10,535 nt of DNA from Gracilaria vermiculophylla (taxonomy: Eukaryota > Rhodophyta > Florideophyceae > Gracilariales > Gracilariaceae), in the NCBI GenBank assembly GCA_019155205.2, contig JAHNZQ020000303.1, forward strand, positions 1,393 to 11,927, written 5' to 3'. Of the stretch, positions 1-7,300 are shown one piece after another. The notes beneath the pieces were generated by a model. That model did not search any database and was not told the DNA's origin. It was given only the letters and a program-made list of their open reading frames with translations. Position 1 is the stretch's first letter; the number at the start of each line of letters is the position of its first letter. A program made the translations under genes and the position numbers.

Positions 1-661
1 CTCAACAAAATTGGGTGCATCTAGCTCCGACGCGGCACTAAGCGTCATTTATGAAGGGCCAAACGCGCCATGGATACCACGAATCGTGGCTCTAAGGGTG
101 CTCCTGTGGTCCAGTCACTTGGGGGCCCTCTCCTCCGCTAGCTTTTGACACCCTCTGTACCTTTTTGGAGCCGAGAGCACATCACCCCAGCCCTCCCTCA
201 GCCATGGTGCTATGATGTCCCTCACAAATGCAACACTTTGCGCGGTCGAGATGGAAGAGACCTTACACACCTCGGCTCAGGTGTCATTCTCCCGCGTGGC
301 AAGTGCTTGACTTGTTGTTCTGATGGGTGCAGCGCAGTCGTGTGGGCTAAAGTCGGACATGACGCACGCTGTTCATGTGTGTGTACCTCAAAAAGTAGCA
401 CGTGACCGGGCAGCAATGCGTGGAAGCAAAGCGAGTGGTCGCACGGCAAAACCTGCGCACTCTCTGTGCCTAAGAACACTCGACTCTCTCTCTCTCTCTC
501 GCAAATGATAAATCTGAGTAAACTCTCAAAGGGTGCACACTCGCTTGCCACGCTGTACAGGAAGAATGCCGTCAGTATTCTTTTCTGCTCACACTAAACG
601 CCTCCAAAAAAAAAGCTACCCCTTGTAGGAGCAGCGAGATTGTATTTGGGAGACCAGGCAG
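1..661. other. Upstream region with no supportable gene
   Basis: No reading frame here has recognisable protein content; the short open frames overlap on both strands and have no domain-like composition. One forward frame is open from the left edge (base 2) to a TGA at 146-148 and could be the tail of an upstream gene, but 48 codons of unremarkable composition do not establish that. The last ~100 bases hold an A-run (about 605-613) and lie just ahead of the ATG at 662, so the promoter and 5' leader of the next gene are presumably here. I see no convincing TATA box or initiator. Confidence 0.5.
484..500. repeat. CT dinucleotide microsatellite
   Basis: Seventeen bases of uninterrupted alternating C and T, about 160 bases upstream of the start of the PAN-like gene. 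Pyrimidine tracts near promoters are common in eukaryotes and may affect chromatin, but nothing here shows a function. Confidence 0.8.
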
Positions 662-3600
662 ATGCCAAATAGCGCAATGAATAAGGCTGCTTCGAAGAGT
701 ACGGACCTGGCGTCGGTTGTTGCTGACGAGTACGGCGGCGTGGCGATCCCGGAGAAAGCCCCTGGTGCGTGGTACAAGAAGCGGGTGGTGCTATGCGCGG
801 CTGTAGCAGCCTTTGCTGTGATCAGTACCACCGTGGTACATCTTTCGAAGGGAAACCTTAGCAACAATTCTACTGCTCTTGCTAGACCGGGAGGAGGCGA
901 CAAGCCCACGGCTGGACGCAATGACGAAGCCACCGCTCCCTGTAATGCCACATCGCTAGAGGAATTTGGTGCTTTCCTTCAAGATTGCCCTTCCGGGAAT
1001 GTGTTTCTGCATCGTTCACTTTCGGGCAATGGAAAAAGTGTCCTTCACGTACCCGAAGGAGTGAATGCAACTGTTGAGGGACTGGAAGGCACTCTGGAAT
1101 TGACAAACGTGCACTTCAATGTGAACGGTGATTTAAAACTGACTGATGTCGAATTGATCAACTCTGAAATTCATGTTAACGGCTCTGAGGCCATTGCAAC
1201 CCTTATCGCGTGCACCGTGACGTCTTTCAACACGAGCCTCTACCTCGTCAACAAGGCTGACATGGTTCTCCAGGCCAGTTCTATCTACATACTAGGCCAA
1301 GACAAGGTTCTCTCAGGTAGCTCCGACTCTCACGCATCGTTTTATGAAGTTTCTTTGTTCCCGACGTCAGATGGGCATTTGTTCGAGAGTAGTGCCAATA
1401 TTAGCCTCACCCGTACGATCATGAATCGGATTACTGACGATGTCAGTTCTCCTACAGCTTCGCCCCAAGAAGCAGAAGACCCGCACGAACCAACGGCGGC
1501 TCCCACAACCTCAAGCCTTCCCGATTCGACGCCGAAACCAAAAAAGATCCAGCTGTTCGGGCCTCCTAGACAACTTGAGCGCCCCTTGGGTGACGACGAT
1601 CAGCGAGAATACAATACTATACCCTCTACATTTACAGAGGAGCATCGCATATACAACGTAGTTGGTGCTTGCGAATCGAAGACCACAATTGGAGCTTTCA
1701 ACGTCTCTGGGGACACACTAGCGCAAGATTGCAGGGCATCGTGCGACACGGAAGATGGTTGCCTTGGGGTGCACCTCGAGACTTTCACGAATACATCTGG
1801 TCGCTGCACACTCATTGAGGCATTGGACGAGGCTTCCTGCTACTTTCCCGACGACAATACAACCACCTTGACGTACACGGCCGTACCTCGAATTAAGACC
1901 TCAAAGCTGCCGCGTTCGTTTACCTTGGATCAGGGCAATTTCAAAGCCCAGCACGACCACGAGACGCTAGTCAGGTGCCGTACGTACTGCTTGATGTATG
2001 CAGACTGCAAGGCATTAGAGTATGACAGCGAAACGTTCTCTTGCAAGCTTGGGAACGGGGTAATCAGGGGTATTGGTATCGCTTCTGGTAACGTAGAAGT
2101 GCTTGCCGCCGGTAGCTCTCCGACGCTAGTGGGGACGTCTTGCCTTCCACCGCCAGGGGCAAGCTCCGTGCCAGACATCGACCACGACGCTTGCATGGCT
2201 ACGTGCACTGCATTAATGCCGCCAAAGAGGTGCCAAGCTGTGTTGTACTCGTCTGAGGCTCGCGAGTGTACATTGCTCGAAGGCGCGATGGACACCGCAG
2301 CACTTTCGTCTCAGTGTCAAAAAGACGGGGCGCAAGGTGCATTTCTTTACGTCGCAGAGCAATCAGCTGTTCTCAACTTTCCCCAAAGTAGAATGGCACA
2401 GGTCACTGGGCAGGCCTGTATATACTCTGCATCCCATTCGGTTTTGGCATCGGACGCTTCCACGTGCTCGGCGTTGTGCTCGGTAACCCCGAGGTGCCTC
2501 ACAGCGATGTTTGACAATGCAACGAGGATGTGTTCCATGAGCACCGAGACCGACCTTGAAGTCTGCGAATCTGACGGTGCTGCCTCTCAACAACTCTTCC
2601 TAGCCACACAGGTCATTCAATTTGCAACGCCCGGGCTACCCCTGGACGAGAACAGCACGTCCATTGAAGGGCAGCTGTTGCAAGGGACCCACACACCTCG
2701 ATCCTGCCGTGCGTTTTGTGGAATGAATGACAAGTGCACCTCGTACGTTAGTCACAAGGACGGGGCCTGCCACTTTACGACAACATCCGGCTCGCAAAAC
2801 GTACTACAAGGGTTCCACGCCAAAGTTGTGTCCCGTCCCGGCACGTCTTTTACCCGTGTGGAATCTCGTTATCCCACTTTCCACGGCGCCCAGCTTGACT
2901 TTTCGTACGATGCAGACGGGGCGACGTGTGACGTGTTGTGCTCGCGAGTAACGTGGTGTACGGTGTGGCATGTTGCGACGCCTGGCACGTGTACGCTTCG
3001 AGAGTGGGTCAGCATTGGCGATGGATTGCGGAGGAGCGACGGGCACGGCACTCACAGTTTTCCGGGTGGGCCGTTCCTCCCACCTATTACGATTCCCCCT
3101 TTGGAGCCAGGTGGAGGCAGCACGAGTTATCCCACGCAAAGCCCCACTCAACGCCCAACGCAAAGCCCCACTCCACGCCCAACCATACCACCGCCACTCA
3201 TCGAATTCTCTGTTGCCACAAGCAAGTACAGCTCCATTTGGCCAATGCAGCACTCAACGGCTCTCAATGTGAGTGATCCCCTTCCAAGCTCTGGAATGCA
3301 CCTGTTCTCAATTGTCGCCAAAAGCGTGGACGACTGCGCTGTTGTCTGCGAAATTTGCCTGGGATGTCGGTTTTACACTTTCGACAGCGGACAGTGCAAT
3401 CTCTTTTCGGAGCTTGTCGAAGAGACCAATGGAACCTTTACCGCGTTCAGGGTCTCGTCCCCTCACCATATCGAAAAGGTAGCCGACTCGTTATGTTTGG
3501 TTGGTACCGTCAGGCAAGTGGTGGAGGGTCCGGTGGAAAAGTGCAAACAAGTCTGCAGCCAAACAAGCGAGTGCACCTCGTTCAAGTACTTGTATTCGAC

Positions 3601-3964
3601 GGGACGTTGCGAGCTACAACTCGGCGTTCTTTTGTCTGATACGGACTGCGTACAAGCCGACACTGGCACGTACATATCTACGGCAGAGTACATTAGGCCT
3701 TCCCCACAACGACAAGATGGATTCCACGCGATTCCGGAAGGGCTTTGCACTGGAACCACGCTCGATACGGTTGAGGACGTTGACTCGCTAGAGCTGTGCC
3801 AGGAAGAATGTGGCGCATATAGTAGCCAATGCGTGGCCTTTCGTTTTGAGGGCTCGACGTGCGCTCTGTTCGCAGACCTTGCCCCGAGCAGCTCGTGTAG
3901 CGGTTCTGCCCTCGTCAAGGTGCCCAACCATATCAAGACCAGGAATAATGCCAACAGGCTGTGA
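662..3964 (+). CDS. Membrane-anchored multi-module PAN/Apple-like surface protein, 3' end formed by LTR sequence
   Basis: One uninterrupted 1100-residue frame. Residues 1-41 are a short cytoplasmic tail ending in KKR; residues 42-61 form a single hydrophobic helix, so the topology is type II with the bulk outside. Residues about 95-260 are rich in alternating hydrophobic, Asn and Thr residues with several N-glycosylation sequons and look like a beta-solenoid. A Pro/Thr linker (262-295) follows, then six Cys-rich modules, a second PT linker (814-843), then three more modules. Each module has a CxxxC pair, a third Cys 5-8 residues on, an aromatic/hydrophobic strand and another Cys, as in PAN/Apple folds; the central pairs begin near residues 439, 511, 682, 756, 892 and 961. 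Such modules bind proteins or carbohydrates, so an adhesion or recognition role is likely; the ligand is unknown. Met6 (677) is an alternative start. The last ~12 residues and the stop come from the 5' LTR, so the native C-terminus is probably lost. Confidence 0.85.
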   Translation: MPNSAMNKAASKSTDLASVVADEYGGVAIPEKAPGAWYKKRVVLCAAVAAFAVISTTVVHLSKGNLSNNSTALARPGGGDKPTAGRNDEATAPCNATSLEEFGAFLQDCPSGNVFLHRSLSGNGKSVLHVPEGVNATVEGLEGTLELTNVHFNVNGDLKLTDVELINSEIHVNGSEAIATLIACTVTSFNTSLYLVNKADMVLQASSIYILGQDKVLSGSSDSHASFYEVSLFPTSDGHLFESSANISLTRTIMNRITDDVSSPTASPQEAEDPHEPTAAPTTSSLPDSTPKPKKIQLFGPPRQLERPLGDDDQREYNTIPSTFTEEHRIYNVVGACESKTTIGAFNVSGDTLAQDCRASCDTEDGCLGVHLETFTNTSGRCTLIEALDEASCYFPDDNTTTLTYTAVPRIKTSKLPRSFTLDQGNFKAQHDHETLVRCRTYCLMYADCKALEYDSETFSCKLGNGVIRGIGIASGNVEVLAAGSSPTLVGTSCLPPPGASSVPDIDHDACMATCTALMPPKRCQAVLYSSEARECTLLEGAMDTAALSSQCQKDGAQGAFLYVAEQSAVLNFPQSRMAQVTGQACIYSASHSVLASDASTCSALCSVTPRCLTAMFDNATRMCSMSTETDLEVCESDGAASQQLFLATQVIQFATPGLPLDENSTSIEGQLLQGTHTPRSCRAFCGMNDKCTSYVSHKDGACHFTTTSGSQNVLQGFHAKVVSRPGTSFTRVESRYPTFHGAQLDFSYDADGATCDVLCSRVTWCTVWHVATPGTCTLREWVSIGDGLRRSDGHGTHSFPGGPFLPPITIPPLEPGGGSTSYPTQSPTQRPTQSPTPRPTIPPPLIEFSVATSKYSSIWPMQHSTALNVSDPLPSSGMHLFSIVAKSVDDCAVVCEICLGCRFYTFDSGQCNLFSELVEETNGTFTAFRVSSPHHIEKVADSLCLVGTVRQVVEGPVEKCKQVCSQTSECTSFKYLYSTGRCELQLGVLLSDTDCVQADTGTYISTAEYIRPSPQRQDGFHAIPEGLCTGTTLDTVEDVDSLELCQEECGAYSSQCVAFRFEGSTCALFADLAPSSSCSGSALVKVPNHIKTRNNANRL
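3134..3181 (+). repeat. 24-bp tandem repeat coding the PT-rich linker
   Basis: Two adjacent 24-base copies (3134-3157 and 3158-3181) differ at one base and encode the repeating PTQSPT(Q/P)RPT pattern. The linker separates the sixth and seventh PAN-like modules and would be extended and O-glycosylated. Pro-Thr repeats of this type are frequent in stramenopile secreted and cell-surface proteins. Repeat number may vary between strains by slippage. Confidence 0.8.
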
Positions 3965-3977
3965 CTATCAAGACAAC

Positions 3978-4025
3978 GCGCGATCGCCCTCGCTGAACCA
4001 GTGCGTGATTGCCCTCGCTGAATCA
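3978..4025 (+). repeat. Internal 25-bp-period duplication in the 5' LTR
   Basis: Two copies of a 23-base unit, starting at 3978 and 4003, share the core CCCTCGCTGAA followed by (C/T)CA and differ at three positions. The 3' LTR has the same duplication (units aligned at 9211 and 9236), so it predates the split between the two LTR copies. In LTR elements such repeats are often transcription-factor sites; no factor can be named from the sequence. Confidence 0.75.
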
Positions 4026-4081
4026 GTATCGAACACACATTTCGAAGAGCCAAGGAGACTCCTGAATGATGCGTCACTCAT

Positions 4082-4092
4082 GGGAGGCTCCC
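4082..4092. promoter_or_regulatory. Conserved inverted repeat in the 5' LTR
   Basis: GGGAGGCTCCC is a 5-1-5 inverted repeat. The identical 11-mer with the same preceding TCAT is at 9313-9323 in the 3' LTR, inside a segment where the LTRs otherwise differ. This is compatible with a dimeric protein-binding site or a small RNA hairpin in the LTR transcript. Function is inferred only from conservation between two copies. Confidence 0.35.
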
Positions 4093-4306
4093 ACTGTCCG
4101 CGTCATCAAGGATGCGTCACCAAAGGACACGTCATCAAGAAGGAAAGATCAAATACCATCAATCCCCTAACTACGTCTGCCCGACAGACTGTTCCAATCT
4201 CCTACAGTTGGAACCTAATCAATCTATCTTGACTCAACGCTCAACTTACACAAGTTGCGTACAATTGTCCTAGGACCTCCCACGTCCAATCGGTACAATC
4301 TCCACA

Positions 4307-4320
4307 GGTTATGGGCCCAG
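4307..4320 (+). other. Primer binding site complementary to initiator tRNA-Met anticodon arm
   Basis: The 14 bases GGTTATGGGCCCAG lie directly after the CA end of the 5' LTR. Their reverse complement, CTGGGCCCATAACC, matches the anticodon stem-loop (CAT anticodon) of the eukaryotic initiator tRNA-Met rather than the tRNA 3' end. Drosophila copia uses this arrangement, with a cleaved 5' half of initiator tRNA-Met as the primer for minus-strand synthesis. The exact abutment to the LTR confirms the LTR boundary. Confidence 0.9.
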
Positions 4321-4371
4321 GTTTTGCTCGACTCCAGAGCTTAGTTCAACCTTACACTCTTATCTTCCATC
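4321..4371 (+). other. Short gag-pol leader
   Basis: Only 51 bases separate the primer binding site from the ATG at 4372, with no upstream ATG among them. The polyprotein is therefore probably translated from the first start codon after the LTR portion of the genomic RNA. Confidence 0.5.
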
Positions 4372-7300
4372 ATGACCTCGACTCCAAGGCAAACTAGACG
4401 CCAGTCAAAACAAACGACACCGGCGCAGCCTTCTGCTGCATCCACTGTGGCGCAGCCTTTCGCTGCATCTTCTGCGGCGCAATCCTCCGCTGCATCTTCT
4501 GTGACGCAGCCTTTCGCTGCATCTTCTGCGGCGCAATCCTCCGCTGCATCTTCTGTGGCGCAACCTTCTGCTTCATTCACTGCGGCCCTCGCTTCTCCAG
4601 CTGCGCCCAATTTGAAGTACCGCAATTCCAGCAAGGACACTTTCCGTTGCGATACCATTGCACAGCAAATCGGAAATGTGCCAAGATTTCAGGGCAATTT
4701 TGGCCAGTGGGAACGCCAGTTTTTAAGCTGGGTCTCCCTTTATGGCCTTGACCTGAGATCTCTGAACCAACTTTCCGCAAGTGACAACCTCCCAATATCG
4801 GAACACGCCGATCTCACGCTTTATGCTGTCCTGCTCAGGGCTTTTGAGTCTGCGCCGGAAGAAGAGTACATCTCTCGCACAGGCAATCACACCTCTGGAT
4901 TCCTTGCTTGGCACACTCTCACAAGGAATTTTTACCGTTCACGCTATTCAGCCAAATTCACCATTTATCAACGGATCAAAGCCCTCGCTTCATCCCCGCC
5001 GGAGCCACCGCAACCATTCGAAGAATGGGAAGCCAAGTTCCGCCAAAATGTTCAGGGCCTACAACGCCTCGACCCTTCATTTACTGAAGGTATCATGGTG
5101 ATGACGCTCATGGGGGGGATACCAGTTTCCAGTGACTACGCAAACTTAGTTGCTCAGCTCAATGAGCACGAACATGTCTCCTTGAATGACGTCTTCGAAA
5201 AGTTCCAAAGCTACCATTCGATGCGACACAATCAACTTCTGGGTGCACGCAACTCCCTCGCACCCCCGACTCAGGCAGGCCTACTAGCAACGAAAGACGA
5301 CAAGGTTCAAGAACAACTCAACAAGCTGACGGACATTGTCCAAAATTTAGTCATATCTTCTCGTTCCACGCCAAAACGCTCACACGACCCTTCCAAGTGT
5401 AATCGCTGTGGTGACACTGTGACTGCCTCACACACGAGTCGCAACTGCCCCAATTGCGGCCCATTGGACGTCTGCACCAATTGTGGCAAGAATGGACACT
5501 TAGCAATAGCCTGCCGCTCGCGGCCTTCAACCAAGAAGCAATCTTCTCAAGCTTATTCCGGTTTCAAGTCTACCAGTCCCCCTCCGCATTGTATTAGCTT
5601 CGTCCTCGATTCCGGTTGCTCGAAATCCATCGTTGTGACCTCATCTCTCGTACACTCGCTGGCTGCCTCCGGGTCTGCATCAGTCTTCCAGGGCCTCTCA
5701 GGGTCTGTTGCAGCTGCGGCACACGGCTCGCGCGTTTTCCGACTCTCCACTACGAATTCGCACGAACTACGAGTAACTCTTCCAGTAGAGGTTGTCCCAA
5801 CTGCTGCTCACAATTTATTGTCAGCTCATGCTCTTGTGACTGCTGGCTACACCATCAAACTTGGTGGTCCTCGGGACTCGTATATTCTCAGTTCCAACAA
5901 CCAGCGCATTCCTCTCCGCCATTCTCACGGTCTTTTCTTTCTAGACGAACCAATTCCAGCACCAGCTCACCATTCAGCCCTTCTCTCTATCGACGATGCT
6001 CATCTCCGGTTTGGTCATCGTAATGCACGCTCACTTCGACACACTTCTCGCTATGTCCGTGGCTTGGACATTAGTACTCAGCCAGCAACCCAATCCCCTT
6101 GTCTCCCATGCGCTAGCGGCAAGCTCCACAAAACCCGAGTCGGAAAAGGGCCTCATGCACCCAGGTGCACTGCTCCCTTCCAGGCTTTTAGTATCGACGC
6201 TACTGGCTTTAAAATCCCCTCGCGGTACGGCAATCGATTCGCACACTGCTGTAAGGACATGTTCAGTGGTCGTTGCTACACCTTTTGCACTCCGTCATTA
6301 ATTGGATCAGATCTCGTCGCAGGCCTCCGCACTTGGTTTGCTACCTGGCTACCCGTAGGCCACCCTACCCGTTCGATTCGCTACCACTGCGACGCGGCTT
6401 ACCTCCATGGGTCCGTACGAGCACTGTTCGATGAACTCGGCATGGTGCCTCATGTGGCCGCTCCCCTTGAACACAGCACCCACGGTCATGCTGAACGTTC
6501 TATTGGACTTCTTGACCAGACTGTCACTACACTTCTTACCGACGCTGGTCTCCCACCTAGTTTTTGGGAAGATGCCGCGTTGCACCATGACTACGTGTTC
6601 AACCGCCTTTCCCCCACTACTGGTGGCCCGCCACCACTCACCAAGGAAGACCCCTCTCGTATTTTGGATGTATCTGTGATCCATCGATTTGGCTGCCTTG
6701 CCTACTTCCGGCGTGAGCCTCGCCAGAAATCGACTTTCGAACCCAAAGGGCGCTATGGCATCTTCCTCGGCGTGTCCTCCATCCACACGCATGGCACGTT
6801 CCGCATTTTTACCTTCGACTCCCGTGAGGTCGTGTTCAGCCGCAGTGCAACAATTTTCGATCGCCACATGCCGGGTCTTCACCCTGATATGGCCCAACTC
6901 CAGTCCCTGGTCCCGGACAGCGCTCCCCTCCGGCCTCCAAGCGGGGCCGCCGGCCCCAGATCGGCACTTGCTGATACTCTTCCGATTGCCCCTTCCCCTT
7001 CTTCCCCTCCTTCTCCGCTCTCCTCCTCGGTTCAGGAGGTGCCTCCTGTGGCCTCCCCCATCGCACGCTGTGAGCCCGATCACGGGCCCCATTTGCCCGC
7101 ACCTGCTCCCTCCATGTGCACCACTACCGCCCACGACCTACGTCTGGACGCGTGCAGTTTTCCTCTCCTCTGCGACAACTGCCAAACTACCATTCCTCCT
7201 GATGTCGTTGCCTTTCAATGTGCAAACTGTGACTACGATGAGTGCTCTACCTGCCATGACCCGTCCTTCCGTGTCTTGCGGTCGTCTGGTGCTTCGCACC

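Larger units (their letters stand above)
3929..4306 (+). repeat. 5' long terminal repeat
   Basis: Identified by alignment with the sequence after the polypurine tract. Homology begins at TATCAAGAC (3931; 9163 in the other copy), continues through TGCCAACAGGCTGTGACT (3949; 9181), and ends at ...TCTCCACA directly before the primer binding site at 4307. The 3' terminus is the canonical CA. The 5' terminus reads CA where the other copy reads TG, so the first two bases are either mutated or replaced by flanking sequence. The element's promoter should lie here, but I could not point to a convincing TATA box. Confidence 0.85.

Noticed and set aside
2..148. Open frame from the left edge to a TGA, possibly the tail of an upstream gene
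   Set aside because: Only 48 codons with no motif; an open stretch of this length is expected by chance in one of six frames.
222..551. Minus-strand frame of about 110 codons in the upstream region
   Set aside because: Composition is not protein-like, it crosses the CT microsatellite and overlaps other frames of similar length; no domain is recognisable.
3949..3950. TG at 3949 (9181 in the other copy) as the 5' boundary of the LTRs
   Set aside because: Similarity continues about 18 bases further upstream in both copies, and the polypurine tract GAGGAGG abuts the earlier TG at 9161.
3463..4077. 204-codon minus-strand frame crossing the end of the PAN-like gene and the 5' LTR
   Set aside because: It is antisense to a well-supported gene, spans an element boundary, and does not continue the NEL-like domain.
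6349..7134. 261-codon minus-strand frame inside gag-pol
   Set aside because: Antisense to integrase and its linker, where all catalytic residues lie on the plus strand; rich in Gly and Arg as expected from the complement of Pro/Ser-rich coding sequence.
7171..7257. The Cys-rich segment as an ordinary retroviral zinc knuckle
   Set aside because: The spacing is CxxC...CxxC-x4-CxxC with DYD, not C-x2-C-x4-H-x4-C, and the gag knuckle is already present at residues 368-381.
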